DNA from: Flavitalea sp966112615
GTDB taxonomy: Bacteria > Bacteroidota > Bacteroidia > Chitinophagales > Chitinophagaceae
Assembly: GCA_966112615.1 (NCBI GenBank)
Contig: CBHWDO010000016.1
Coordinates: forward strand, 28,866 to 92,865
Direction: 5' to 3'
DNA length: 64,000 nt
Shown here: positions 48,377-57,934 of the stretch, piece after piece
Layout: every line of letters begins with the position of its first letter
Position numbering within the stretch: the stretch's first letter is position 1
Position numbers and translations under genes: made by a program
The notes under the pieces: model-generated
Database searches by the model: none
Told to the model about the DNA's origin: nothing
Seen by the model: the letters and a program-made list of their open reading frames with translations, nothing else

Positions 48377-48937
48377 TTATGTCAATGAAAAATCAATAGT
48401 TGCTTCCTGTTCTGTGATCTTCATTGGCATTACACCAATAAATCCTTTTGCATCACCAGATGGAAATAATACCATCATTTCATGATCTTCATAAAATCGC
48501 ATGATCAAATGTTCAGAAGGGAAGATCTTTTTCGCGATTACAATCAGGTTTGGATTGAATGCGATGAAAGACTTTTTATCAAAAAATGAATTCGCTACGG
48601 AATTAATGATACCAGTCAGGTCAGGAAATTTAAGCTCGCAACTGATATCATAATCAGCCTTCACTCCTCCTTTCTCGTAATGAAGGATATCATCATTTAC
48701 TTCGATTAGATCTGCATCCTGTACAGCATCCCAGATGTCTTTATGAATAAGTTTTCCATTAAGAGCCCTGATGCATTCGTCAGGCAGAAGGGAATATTCA
48801 GCCAAGTTCAGTCTGCATACAATGTGAGCATTCGTAGCAGTTGCAATCCCATCTACAATCTCAATATGCTGCAATGCTGGTCTTAAGTCGTCATCGCTAC
48901 AAGCGAGATGTAAGGGAGGTAATGTTTTCCTTGCCAT
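48377..48937 (-). CDS. Putative DNA sliding-clamp-like protein
   Basis: 186 residues. Contains PALQHIEIVDGIATATNAHIVCRLNL, which resembles the beta-clamp strand pair ending in TDGHRL-type sequence, then KFPDLTGIINSV and later LIMRFYEDHEMMVLFP. Shorter than a DnaN chain (about 370 residues), so at most one and a half domains. Named by similarity of pattern only. Confidence 0.4.
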   Translation of the reverse strand: MARKTLPPLHLACSDDDLRPALQHIEIVDGIATATNAHIVCRLNLAEYSLLPDECIRALNGKLIHKDIWDAVQDADLIEVNDDILHYEKGGVKADYDISCELKFPDLTGIINSVANSFFDKKSFIAFNPNLIVIAKKIFPSEHLIMRFYEDHEMMVLFPSGDAKGFIGVMPMKITEQEATIDFSLT

Positions 48938-48968
48938 GTTGTTTTGTTTATTATTGAATAATTATCAG

Positions 48969-50741
48969 TTAAGCCACTTGAACTTTTGAAGAAATAGCCG
49001 AGCATATAACCTCAGCCCATGCTTTTACCACCTGCGGCACCACACTATTTCCAATGAATTTCTTCTGATCAGCCTGGTTCCCTTCCAGCTTATATCCTTC
49101 CGGAAAGCCTTGAATCTTTAATAATTCATGCACACGCAGCATTCTCATTTTAATATCGACAAGGCTATATGCAGCCATGAACTGTTTGATCTTGATCATG
49201 CTTTCGGAATCATCTTCATACACAGGAACAATCACAGATCCGGATTCAACCTGAACGCAATACAGTGGAGCTTTATCCTGTCTTGCAATGATCACCGGAC
49301 AAGGAGCATCAATGGAAGTAGTATGGCCACCATGAGAAGGATTAACTATGTAGTGATGCTTCCTATTGGCTGTAATAGTTGGCGATGGATCTTCTATGCT
49401 GGTAGGCTTATTGTCATAGTTAGTAGGCATCACAAAAGGTATTGTTTCAACCAGCCTATGCTTATCATTGGGCATGATCGTTCCCGCCGGTTGATCAATG
49501 CTTTGATTTTGAGAACAGCTCCCATAATGCTTATCAAGGAAGAATTCTGGTTGCACCACTCCAAACCGATCTTTTGTTGGAATGGTTGGGCATGGCTGAT
49601 CTACAGAAGAAACATTATCTCCATTACCATAATAAGCAGCAAGGAATTCCGGTTGTACCAATCCAAGCCTTCCCTGGGTTGAAACTACTGGGCAAGGATC
49701 TTCAACTGAAGGAGCAACATATTTTCCAGTTTTACCATTCGTGGAGTTATACTTGAGTAAGAATTCGGGCTGAACCAAAGTCATATTTCCAACGGTAGTA
49801 ACTGTTGATGCAGGATCATTTATACTGTTTACTTTCCCAGCTGGTCTTCCTGAATAATATTTGCTGATGAATGACTTATCGCCTTTTGCCACATACTTGA
49901 TCAACCCTGCATATATCCTTTCAAGAGTTTTATCGCTAAGAGGTTTTGGCCTGTTGAAAATACTTTCTCCTTCATCATTGAAATCAAGGACATCTTTAAC
50001 TGGCATCCACTTTTTAAGATCACCAAACATTCCACCTTTACCAGGTTTCTTTGAATGAGTTGGTAATGGCCAGACAATTGGGAAGTCCTCCTTTGCAAAA
50101 ATTCCAAACAGACGATTCCGTGAAGTATATGCTCCATAATCAGCACTGTTCATTTCTTTCCATTCATCGCGGTACCCATAATCACAGATCATCTTTCTCC
50201 ATCTCATCCAGTCTTGGCCGTTCTTCCTACTTATAGGCTCCCATCCATAAGATTTCTTGCCGGTTTTTTTATCAGTAAGAATACATAAATCAGTATATGT
50301 CTCATGTTTCTTTTTTGCCTTAATTTTCATAGGCCCCCAACTCATGAACTCAACAACGTTTTCAATTGGAATAGCATCAGGTTTAATCGCATCTATATAT
50401 CGATCAAGATGATCAGCAAGTGTTCTGCTGTCAGCATCCCGAGGCTGGCCACCTTTTGCTTTTGAGAAATTTGTACATTCCAAAGAAGCCCATAGGATCA
50501 CTTTGGCATTTGGATATTGCTTTCGATAACTGGCAACCAGGAATACAAGAGGAGAAAGATTCAAGGTTCTGATATCCTCTTCAAAGTGGATTACTTCCGG
50601 ATGATTCTCCCAGTGTGATTTGATTGCTTTAGGATCATGGTTTACGCATGCGATTACTTTTACTCCAGGCACCTGTGCAAAACCCGTTGTAGTTCCACCA
50701 GCACCACAGAAGAGATCTATTACAAAGATTTGGGTTTCCAT
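48969..50741 (-). CDS. DNA (cytosine-5) methyltransferase with repeat-rich target-recognition region
   Basis: 590 residues. Motif I is FVIDLFCGAGGTTTG (residues 7-20) and motif IV ASLECTNFSKAKGG with the catalytic Cys89; the usual PC is replaced by EC, as in a phage-type subfamily with SPDCTHFS-like motifs. Motif VI ENV is at 127-129, motif VIII SRNRLFGIF, and motif IX/X RMLRVHELLKIQGFPEGY and FIGNSVVP. Between VIII and IX, about six diverged repeats of 25-35 residues (DPCPVVSTQGRLGLVQPEFL type) fill the target-recognition region. Likely protects phage DNA from host restriction. Ends one base before the helicase-methylase gene. Confidence 0.8.
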   Translation of the reverse strand: METQIFVIDLFCGAGGTTTGFAQVPGVKVIACVNHDPKAIKSHWENHPEVIHFEEDIRTLNLSPLVFLVASYRKQYPNAKVILWASLECTNFSKAKGGQPRDADSRTLADHLDRYIDAIKPDAIPIENVVEFMSWGPMKIKAKKKHETYTDLCILTDKKTGKKSYGWEPISRKNGQDWMRWRKMICDYGYRDEWKEMNSADYGAYTSRNRLFGIFAKEDFPIVWPLPTHSKKPGKGGMFGDLKKWMPVKDVLDFNDEGESIFNRPKPLSDKTLERIYAGLIKYVAKGDKSFISKYYSGRPAGKVNSINDPASTVTTVGNMTLVQPEFLLKYNSTNGKTGKYVAPSVEDPCPVVSTQGRLGLVQPEFLAAYYGNGDNVSSVDQPCPTIPTKDRFGVVQPEFFLDKHYGSCSQNQSIDQPAGTIMPNDKHRLVETIPFVMPTNYDNKPTSIEDPSPTITANRKHHYIVNPSHGGHTTSIDAPCPVIIARQDKAPLYCVQVESGSVIVPVYEDDSESMIKIKQFMAAYSLVDIKMRMLRVHELLKIQGFPEGYKLEGNQADQKKFIGNSVVPQVVKAWAEVICSAISSKVQVA

Positions 50742-53360
50742 TTATGCGGTTTGAGAAAGGTCAAATAATGTGGGTACCGACATTGATTCTTCTGCTGACT
50801 TGCAGTAGAATGCTCCATCAAGGAAATAAGAAGGATTCAGCTCGAAGCCCATCCCATACCTGCCTTTTAATATTGCTCGGTATGGCACAGTCATTAAACC
50901 ACCGAATGGATCAAGAACAATATCACCAGGATTACTCATCTGTTCAATCACCCTATCAGCTATATCAAACTGCATCGGGCACAGGTGCATTTCCTTTCCT
51001 TTACTCCACTGGGAACCATTGAGTGTGAGCATTCGAGTGATATCGGTCCATACTTCATCGCTCCAGCTTTGTGGCTGCAGGAGCATAAAAGAGGTTGGCA
51101 GCTTCCCTGTTACTTCCAATTCTTCTGCAATCCGAACATGATGCTCAAAATCATAAACACTATTCAGGGAATAATCTTTAAACAGCTTGAAGATCTGGTC
51201 ATGTTCCAGTGCCTTAAGCTCATCAGGATTCAAAAGCCTTTCTCCACTGCTGCGGGTAAATCCATGTGCATCTACCTGCCAGCGAGATCTTGAATAACCC
51301 GAGCCTGGAACAATTGGCAGCTTGGAGTTTTTATCAAAGGATTGCGTAGAACCATCGGCAAGCATCTGCAGTGGTTTCTTTTTCACCACTGGCACATCAG
51401 CATAGGCATCACTATTATCGGTTGGTGGTTTCCTGAACAGCAAAAGATATTCAGGCATTCCAACACCCATTTTACTTCCATCTTTACACTGCTCTGTCCA
51501 TCCAAGCCTGTAAGTCTGATTGTTTTCCCTCACCACATCTGTCACAATAGTTTTCATTCCCATGTAAGCAAACCCATGCTTTTTCATGTGGATAATCGCA
51601 TCAACATGGAATGGATAAACAGTCTGGAAACCCAACCCATTCAACCCACCTGGTGTAATACGGTCCTTGACATGCACTGCATAGATCCTTCCTGGCATTA
51701 GTGCATTGTAAATATTTGGAGTTAGGAAATCCATCTGATCAAAGAAGTGACCAGGATTATCAGTGTGGCCGAAATCCGCATAATTGGGAGAATATTCATA
51801 TTGGTTTCCGAATGGCCATGATGTAAGCACCAGCCCTACTGAATTTGGTTTGAGGTTCTTTGTTTCCAGAACATTATCATTCTGAACAATTGTATAGTGA
51901 TTGCCTTTAACCTCTACCCTTTCCACTCCCATCTTTCTTACAAGGGTGTGAGCCATGGCAGCATGATTAAGGCCGTACTTTTTTATAATGTTGGTCATTG
52001 TTTCAATTTGGTAGTTGTGATTTTTCCATTTCCTTTCAAGCTGTCTGCGCACTTCGCGTTCAGCTTCTGTGTAGATGATATCAATTCGAACTGTCTCCTG
52101 CTGCAGGAATCTTAGCAGCCTGTGTATGCTTTGTATGAAGTCATTGAACTTAAATCCAATTCCCAGGTATATTGCCCAATGGCAATGCCTTTGAAAATTG
52201 CAGCCGCTACCTGCTATCACCGGCTTTGCTGCCAACTCGGAGATCAGACCATCAGAAAAGTCAATAATGGATTGTTCGCGTTGCTCGAGATCCTGTGAAC
52301 CGTAAATACTAGTCACTGTAGGAATAGCTTTTTCAATGGCATATCTCTCGGCTTCCAAATCATGCCAAATTATTCTATGAGCATCCGGATCTTCTGATCT
52401 TAATTCCATCAATTTATTGATCCGTGCCTCGAGGCTTTCCTTCTTTTCTTTTGCCGCATCCTGCACACCAATAGCAAGGTTTTTAAACATCTTCATTTGC
52501 CCTGACTTCTCCACACCTGCAGTGCTGTGATCACTTGACAGTTCATGCCAGCGGATGTCCACCGGAGGAAGATCATAACCTGTATTGTCTTCAAGATTTC
52601 CGGTAAGATCTGATGGCTTCTGAACAAACAGAGCCCACGAGGCTACCCACAACCAGAACTCTTCCTCCTTGTGCTTATGAAGTGTAAGCTGATCTGCTTT
52701 GGTGGAATCTCTTTTGAAGAACCTGGTCTTGGCCTGACTCACATCCATGATACCCAAAAAGTCAGCATATGCCAACAGCTCAATGAAATCATTAGGAGAA
52801 GGAGTTGCAGTGGCCACGAAACGATACTGTACACATTCAGTTCCTCTGCGATCACCAAGAGGACCAGCATCACCGGTGAACAGTCTCATAAATTCACGGA
52901 ATGTTTTGGAGCCTCCGAATCCGCGAAGAATGGAAGCCTCATCAAGAGAGGCCACTTCGAATAAGCGAGGATCCAACTTTCCATCCCTGATCGATTCATA
53001 ATTTGTGAGGTAGATTCCTGTTTCATCTGCTTCCTCAATTCTTCTGATGAACTTTGGAGCTTCCTTCCATCCTAAAATTTTGACTGCATCCCTTCTGAAT
53101 TCCTGCCTTACTCCCAGTGGACAAACTATCAACCCTCTCCCTCCTGTCCTGGTCAGCACACACCTTACTGCTTCAAGCTGTGTAACGGTTTTATGAAGGC
53201 CGAATGCTGCAAAGCATGCTCTTCTACCTCCCTTCACCATCCACTGAACCATAAGCTTGTTATGAGGTTTGAGAACTGGATTGATCTCATCCATGGAGAT
53301 GTCAAAACCACTTTCCCGTGCAATCTTTATTTTGTCTTTAAGAAAGTCCTGATAATTCAT
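50742..53360 (-). CDS. Helicase-like / DNA amino-methyltransferase fusion
   Basis: 872 residues. The first ~450 residues form an SNF2-type helicase module: FGLHKTVTQLE in place of Walker A (54-58), motif II DEAS (140-143), ATPSPNDFIEL (motif III), a C-terminal core around FNDFIQSIHRLLRF (motif VI-like Arg). The last ~370 residues are a beta-class amino-methyltransferase: motif IV region VLTSWPFGNQYEYSP (near residue 515; the usual PP replaced by WP), and the SAM motif DPFGGLMT (817-824) with GMGFELNPSYF. It starts 8 bases into the upstream interval and ends next to the C5 methyltransferase. Both modules have unusual active-site residues. Confidence 0.75.
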   Translation of the reverse strand: MNYQDFLKDKIKIARESGFDISMDEINPVLKPHNKLMVQWMVKGGRRACFAAFGLHKTVTQLEAVRCVLTRTGGRGLIVCPLGVRQEFRRDAVKILGWKEAPKFIRRIEEADETGIYLTNYESIRDGKLDPRLFEVASLDEASILRGFGGSKTFREFMRLFTGDAGPLGDRRGTECVQYRFVATATPSPNDFIELLAYADFLGIMDVSQAKTRFFKRDSTKADQLTLHKHKEEEFWLWVASWALFVQKPSDLTGNLEDNTGYDLPPVDIRWHELSSDHSTAGVEKSGQMKMFKNLAIGVQDAAKEKKESLEARINKLMELRSEDPDAHRIIWHDLEAERYAIEKAIPTVTSIYGSQDLEQREQSIIDFSDGLISELAAKPVIAGSGCNFQRHCHWAIYLGIGFKFNDFIQSIHRLLRFLQQETVRIDIIYTEAEREVRRQLERKWKNHNYQIETMTNIIKKYGLNHAAMAHTLVRKMGVERVEVKGNHYTIVQNDNVLETKNLKPNSVGLVLTSWPFGNQYEYSPNYADFGHTDNPGHFFDQMDFLTPNIYNALMPGRIYAVHVKDRITPGGLNGLGFQTVYPFHVDAIIHMKKHGFAYMGMKTIVTDVVRENNQTYRLGWTEQCKDGSKMGVGMPEYLLLFRKPPTDNSDAYADVPVVKKKPLQMLADGSTQSFDKNSKLPIVPGSGYSRSRWQVDAHGFTRSSGERLLNPDELKALEHDQIFKLFKDYSLNSVYDFEHHVRIAEELEVTGKLPTSFMLLQPQSWSDEVWTDITRMLTLNGSQWSKGKEMHLCPMQFDIADRVIEQMSNPGDIVLDPFGGLMTVPYRAILKGRYGMGFELNPSYFLDGAFYCKSAEESMSVPTLFDLSQTA

Positions 53361-53617
53361 CAGTTCAGGTTATAATCTGGTTCGAAAAATGATTTCTTCT
53401 CCACTTGTATTTCTTCGATTTCGTACAGGCGATTGAAGGGATTGTTGAGCCTGATCATTACTGCTTTGGCATCCCTTTTTGACTTGAAGTCTTGAGCTTC
53501 ATTTTTATCAGTGCTTGTACCGGAAACCACATATGTGTTGCTATCCTTTTTGAAGCAATCTGTTACGTACTTCTTTTCTCCATTAAACGTGGAGGATATG
53601 GCAATGATCTTTTTCAT
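53360..53617 (-). CDS. Hypothetical early protein
   Basis: 85 residues. Opens MKKIIAISSTFNGEKKYVTD; beta-rich start (SNTYVVSGTSTDKNEAQDFKSKRDAKAVMI). No family. It shares one base with the helicase-fusion start. Confidence 0.5.
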   Translation of the reverse strand: MKKIIAISSTFNGEKKYVTDCFKKDSNTYVVSGTSTDKNEAQDFKSKRDAKAVMIRLNNPFNRLYEIEEIQVEKKSFFEPDYNLN

Positions 53618-53637
53618 TGGTTATTGATTGAGGTGTT

Positions 53638-54024
53638 TTAAAATGCACGATCGGAATAGATGTTTTCGTCTTCATAATCCTCATCCTCAAATTCTGGATC
53701 CATTACATCGTCATTTGATGAGGCAGGAAGCAGTTTATCGCTATTTTTCTTGATCACTTCATTGATCTCCCAAATTTGAATTGGCTTTACTTCAAGCTTT
53801 TCAGCGATATGCCTTGCTGTAATTTCATCAACTGGATTGATAGCATAAATTGCAGCCGAACCAAACAATCGTGAAAACCCGGGATTGGAAGCAGTTGCTG
53901 GAACATCAACACGAAGCATATTAGTTCCAGCTATATTCTGTTCTGTACATCGTCCTGCGATCTTTGCATGACCAAAGAGCTCAACTATACACCAGCAATC
54001 AAATTTTTCATTTACAGTACTCAT
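53638..54024 (-). CDS. Conserved phage protein of unknown function
   Basis: 128 residues. The opening KFDCWCIVELFGHAKIAGRCTEQNIAGTNMLRVDVPAT and the FSRLFGSAAIYAINPVDE segment form a pattern I have seen in many phage genomes without assigned function. The C-terminus is acidic (EFEDEDYEDENIYSD). Located between the DnaQ-like exonuclease and the helicase fusion. Confidence 0.55.
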   Translation of the reverse strand: MSTVNEKFDCWCIVELFGHAKIAGRCTEQNIAGTNMLRVDVPATASNPGFSRLFGSAAIYAINPVDEITARHIAEKLEVKPIQIWEINEVIKKNSDKLLPASSNDDVMDPEFEDEDYEDENIYSDRAF

Positions 54025-54041
54025 AGTTTTTGTTTTGTGAC

Positions 54042-54650
54042 CTACTGCTTAGAAGGCAGTTGCTCGTTAATAATGGGGATTTGAATAATGTTTCGATTGA
54101 TCAATTCGAAGAAGCAATCTTTACAGGCCAGCACATCAGCAAGAGCATCGTGAGCACCATCAAAACCTTTTTCAAAAAGGATGTTGTGCAGCTCTTCAAG
54201 CTTTGGCCACTTGAATCCGTATCGGCCAGGTATCTGACAGTAATCGGTACTTAGATCTTTGGTGCAAAACTTCTGAACCTTCTTTCCTTTCTTACTGAAC
54301 CGGATCATTTCAGCTCCAACCACATTATAATCGAAGCTCATATTGTGGGAAACAAGCCCTTCGCTCTGGTTCAGATCATTGATGAACATATCCAGGACCA
54401 AAGAGATATCAAGGCCAAGAGCCATACTCTTTTCTTGAGTATACCCGTGCTTCTGCCAGAACTCAAGCTTTGGCATTTCCCAACCATCAGGTTTGATAAG
54501 AGAAGAGTATGTGTGGTGAACATTACCATCCATATCACACAGTGCCCATGCAAGCTGAATAACCCTTGGCCAGTTGTCCAGTTTACTCATAGGGGCCTTC
54601 CAGTCAAGAGGAAGGCCAGTAGTTTCACAATCGAAGATTAAGAAGTTCAT
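54042..54650 (-). CDS. DnaQ-like 3'-5' exonuclease (DEDDh)
   Basis: 202 residues. Motif I is LIFDCETTGLP (D and E near residues 7-9), motif II HNMSFDYNVVGAEM, and motif III HDALADVLACKDCF with the catalytic His and Asp. Stand-alone proofreading or DNA-processing exonuclease, expected in a recombination/replication operon. It follows the SMC-like ATPase gene by 18 bases. Confidence 0.82.
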   Translation of the reverse strand: MNFLIFDCETTGLPLDWKAPMSKLDNWPRVIQLAWALCDMDGNVHHTYSSLIKPDGWEMPKLEFWQKHGYTQEKSMALGLDISLVLDMFINDLNQSEGLVSHNMSFDYNVVGAEMIRFSKKGKKVQKFCTKDLSTDYCQIPGRYGFKWPKLEELHNILFEKGFDGAHDALADVLACKDCFFELINRNIIQIPIINEQLPSKQ

Positions 54651-54668
54651 TGCAGGAGATTTGTAGGT

Positions 54669-56096
54669 TTAGATCAATTCGGGTTGTTTCACTACTTCAT
54701 AATCTTCCACCACTACATTATCCTTAAGCAGGATGCAGTTCTTATCATCGATCTTGGTTTTACCCACCATTTCAACTACAAGCTGGAATCCCTTTGATAC
54801 CAGGTAGCTTTCGATCTCTGCCTGCTTCTCATCATCGAGCAGATTGAAGTCCTGCAGGAAAACATATTTCAGTTCAGGATTGCGGGAAGAGATCAGGATT
54901 GGAATCACCTTAAGCAGCTCACCAGTGGAGAAATAAGGTTCGCGAATAGGTTTGTTGTTGAGCAGCAATTCACCGTCTTCACCAACAGAAAGATTGGAGA
55001 AAGGAAATTTGAAGCTCTTGATATACTGCAGACGCTCATCTTCTTTTTTCTTTTGATCTGCAACGTTCTGATCCAGCTCTGCTTTCTTCGCATCACGTTC
55101 TTTAACCTTAATCAGGTATTGTTCATACAAGAAAGCTTTTTCATTGGTGGCAGCTGCTTCGATCAGTTGCTGGTCAATAGCTTTAAGTTCGCTATCGTCA
55201 GGCATAGGATCTTGGAGTTTGAGTGGAGCAGGGTATAAATCAGCTGCAACTTTTGGAGTGCCGATTCCTTTTTCCAATTTGGTTAAGAAGTCCTCCACCT
55301 CTGAACCGGTATATCCATTTGTAACAAGTGTTGCATGAGCTGACACGCACTCGTTATAAGCTAAAGTTGCATTGTGCACGTTCATATTGTGAATCATCAC
55401 CTCCCGATCGATTTGATCACACTGCCTGTCACGCTCTCTTTCCAGGTCTTCATTGTGCTGCTTATTCTTTCTATACTGATCATTCAGGTCAGTACGAATA
55501 GCTTCTTTCTTTGCCTGCAGTTCTGCGATATCAACACGCTCAACCTTTTCAACCTCTTCCAGATTGGAATACTGTTTCAACTCCCGGTTGATGATGGTGT
55601 ATTCGTTTTTAAGAGCAGCTATGGCATCATCGTATTGCTTAGTATCAATCCCCAATGCCTTTGCCTGCTCCCTAGGATTAAGTTCAGTGAACTTCTTTGG
55701 AGCGATTAGGAACAAATTGAACAAGTTATTTAACCATGCCTGATCCAGCACACCATAATCATCAGGAGCCAGGAAGGAAACTTCTGTTCCTGATTTGGTG
55801 AGCTTTCTGGTTACCACGATCTCAGCATTGTCACGTGTTTCATCAATCAATACCAACTGGCCTTTTGAACTTGCTGATTTTGGGCCAATGAAACGAAAGC
55901 GCTCGCCTATCAGTGGATTATTTCCACCGGATGCTTTTTCAGCCAATCCCTGAAGCACAAACCATATAGCAGAAATACCAAGTGTAGACTTTCCGGATCC
56001 GTTCTTTCCTACCAGGTAGGTAACATTCTCGTCGAAGGAAACATTCACTTCATCGTACTTGGCGAAGTTGTGAAGTGAAACAGATTTTATTTTCAT
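54669..56096 (-). CDS. SMC/RecF-like ATPase
   Basis: 475 residues. Walker A GKNGSGKS (30-37), an N-terminal lobe (KIKSVSLHNFAKYDEVNVSF), a long coiled coil (LQAKKEAIRTDLNDQYRKNKQHNEDLERE, about residues 195-250), and a C-terminal lobe with signature YFSTGELLKVIPILIS and Walker B YVFLQDFNLLDD. Resembles SbcC/gp46 ATPases that partner nucleases in DNA recombination and end processing. It lies between an exonuclease and DnaQ-like gene. Confidence 0.75.
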   Translation of the reverse strand: MKIKSVSLHNFAKYDEVNVSFDENVTYLVGKNGSGKSTLGISAIWFVLQGLAEKASGGNNPLIGERFRFIGPKSASSKGQLVLIDETRDNAEIVVTRKLTKSGTEVSFLAPDDYGVLDQAWLNNLFNLFLIAPKKFTELNPREQAKALGIDTKQYDDAIAALKNEYTIINRELKQYSNLEEVEKVERVDIAELQAKKEAIRTDLNDQYRKNKQHNEDLERERDRQCDQIDREVMIHNMNVHNATLAYNECVSAHATLVTNGYTGSEVEDFLTKLEKGIGTPKVAADLYPAPLKLQDPMPDDSELKAIDQQLIEAAATNEKAFLYEQYLIKVKERDAKKAELDQNVADQKKKEDERLQYIKSFKFPFSNLSVGEDGELLLNNKPIREPYFSTGELLKVIPILISSRNPELKYVFLQDFNLLDDEKQAEIESYLVSKGFQLVVEMVGKTKIDDKNCILLKDNVVVEDYEVVKQPELI

Positions 56097-56131
56097 GATA
56101 ATTAATGTTGAGTGGTTGATAATGAATGTGA

Positions 56132-56932
56132 TTAGATTGCCAGTGCTTTTTCATCCTGAACGATGGTTGCCTTCACTGATTCATCGCGGGAAGCGAACAT
56201 GACAGATGGCAGGCTCATCAGTTTGCGGTTAAAATTGATCTGCTCATATCTTTCAGCAAGCAGCTCATTGAGGTATGCACGGGCCTTCTTAATCTTATCC
56301 TTGAGCTTTTGAATCTCTGCTTCTGAATGTTTAATCTCCCAGATTTTGAACTTCTCTTCAACAGGTTTGCGATCATAATTGTGGAAGGCTCTCAATTCTA
56401 GGCAGAGCTTTTGATATTCGGCATCCTCAATGGAAACAAAAGAGTGGCGATAAAACAGGCGCTTTTCTTCATCGATCAGCATATGCTCCGGCATGTTGTT
56501 AAGGCAATAGAACAGACGGAATTTATTCGCACCCCACAACCACATATAACCTCTTCCCTGCCATTCGTAATCATCAGTGAGATCAGCTTTACCGAAGGTG
56601 AAAACATCCCAGGCATTCTTAATGTCATACACAATGCCATCATGCAGGAGATCACATTCACCATGGATATAATCATTCTCTTTACGCTCTTTGTTCTTCA
56701 TCAAAAGATCATTCGGATAAAGAGTATCATTGATCATTGAAACACCATCCTCTTCCATGAAAACACCTTTCTCGAAGTAACGGGATGTGATCTCTTTACG
56801 CTTACCTTCCATAATCTCGGTAAAGAGTTCTTTCAGGTAGGTTTTATTTCCCTGGGTGAGTTCACCTTTTGCACTCATGATTTTACCGAGGGCAGAACAT
56901 CTGAACTTGTAGTTGGAGAAATCTCTGATCAT
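56132..56932 (-). CDS. YqaJ/lambda-type recombination exonuclease
   Basis: 266 residues. The PD-(D/E)XK core is in HGECDLLHDGIVYDIKNAWDVFTF (about residues 90-113; E/D...D-x-K) with a following helix YEWQGRGYMWLWG. Early part: CSALGKIMSAKG with an upstream Ser/Arg-rich helix. Degrades one strand of double-stranded ends and hands it to RecT encoded directly upstream (3 bases apart). Together these form a Red/RecET-like recombination pair. Confidence 0.75.
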   Translation of the reverse strand: MIRDFSNYKFRCSALGKIMSAKGELTQGNKTYLKELFTEIMEGKRKEITSRYFEKGVFMEEDGVSMINDTLYPNDLLMKNKERKENDYIHGECDLLHDGIVYDIKNAWDVFTFGKADLTDDYEWQGRGYMWLWGANKFRLFYCLNNMPEHMLIDEEKRLFYRHSFVSIEDAEYQKLCLELRAFHNYDRKPVEEKFKIWEIKHSEAEIQKLKDKIKKARAYLNELLAERYEQINFNRKLMSLPSVMFASRDESVKATIVQDEKALAI

Positions 56933-56935
56933 GAC

Positions 56936-57754
56936 TTAGTTTTTTTGGTTGGTTAATTCTTGTTTGCGAGCATTAAATAATTCCATTTGCGATTCCTTCA
57001 CTTTGTCGGCAATACCTTCCAATTGTTCCAAAGTGGTAGCGGATTGAATGAACTTTTCGATGCGCTCATTTTCCTTCGCTTCTGCCTCTGAAACTTTGTC
57101 AACATTGATTTTAGTTCCTACTACAGTGGCATCAGCATCCTGCACATCTCCTTCTGGCATTTCAGTTCCAGTGATGGTGCTATAAAGCCATGCTCTTGCT
57201 TTTCTGGTTGCCTTACCGATCACCGCATCAGTTCCCATGTAGTTATTTACCTTCACAGGAATATCAAGCTGCTCTTTCTGGGTTACTCCGTTAAGTGTCC
57301 ATGTTATGTCCATCACTACTGCAGCACTTTGCTCCTTGATTCTTGGAAGCTGCGGGATGATCTTATAATGAAGGCCCGGAAACTTTGAAAGCAGATAGCC
57401 AAAACCTTCTTTGGTGATGTAGCAATTGCCGGCGATAATATTGAACTGGTTGCCGAATGGTTGAACACCCATCAGCACAGCTTCAATAAGGCAATTCTTA
57501 ACCACTGCTTCTGGATAACCTGTAGCATTATCCTTGTCAGTTTTAAAACCAAGTTTATTACCTTGCAGCTCCATGATTGGTTTCATGTATTCAGGAGTGA
57601 GGAGTTTTTTAAGTTCACCTGCTGCCGTAGCAATGAGGAATGCTTTTTCAAATCCTACAAGGTTGTTGGAACCAAGTACACTGAACACGTTATCATTCAA
57701 CTTCTGAATGACATCCTCTTTAATTTGTAACTGATTGTTTACATTTGTGGCCAT
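56936..57754 (-). CDS. RecT-family single-strand annealing protein
   Basis: 272 residues from ATG 57754 (MATNVNNQLQ). Family features: FEKAFLIATAAGELKKLLTPEYMKPIMELQGNKLGFKTD, then VKNCLIEAVLMGVQPFGNQFNIIAGNCYITKEGFGYLLS (the RecT core), then WLYSTITGTEMPEGD. An earlier in-frame methionine at 57799 would put the start inside a hairpin and is rejected. First gene of the recombination-replication block, preceded by a terminator-like structure. Confidence 0.82.
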   Translation of the reverse strand: MATNVNNQLQIKEDVIQKLNDNVFSVLGSNNLVGFEKAFLIATAAGELKKLLTPEYMKPIMELQGNKLGFKTDKDNATGYPEAVVKNCLIEAVLMGVQPFGNQFNIIAGNCYITKEGFGYLLSKFPGLHYKIIPQLPRIKEQSAAVVMDITWTLNGVTQKEQLDIPVKVNNYMGTDAVIGKATRKARAWLYSTITGTEMPEGDVQDADATVVGTKINVDKVSEAEAKENERIEKFIQSATTLEQLEGIADKVKESQMELFNARKQELTNQKN

Positions 57755-57770
57755 ACGATTTTGTTTTTTT

Positions 57771-57800
57771 AATGGCTGGAGAGTGATGGCTCCGGCCATT
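57771..57800 (-). promoter_or_regulatory. Hairpin in the recT leader
   Basis: Stem of 11 bp (one G-T) formed by AATGGCTGGAG (57771-57781) and CTCCGGCCATT (57790-57800) with an 8-base loop. On the minus strand it ends 16 bases before the recT ATG. It may influence translation or serve as part of an attenuator. On the plus strand it is followed by T-rich sequence and could terminate opposing transcripts. Confidence 0.4.
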
Positions 57801-57828
57801 TTTTATTTTGAAATTTTGGTTCTGGTAG

Positions 57829-57863
57829 AAAAACCCCTCCAGATCAATTCAGGAAAGGAGGGG
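57829..57863 (-). terminator. Intrinsic terminator inside the early operon
   Basis: On the minus strand CCCCTCC (57863-57857) pairs with GGAGGGG (57840-57834), followed by TTTTT. It lies between the ribbon-helix-helix gene and recT, so early genes downstream need read-through or antitermination. Confidence 0.65.
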
Positions 57864-57934
57864 CCCGGTCATAGATAAATACAGAAAGAACTCAGGCTAT
57901 TTATGAATCGCCGCCCAGGGTCGATGTAGCTGCT

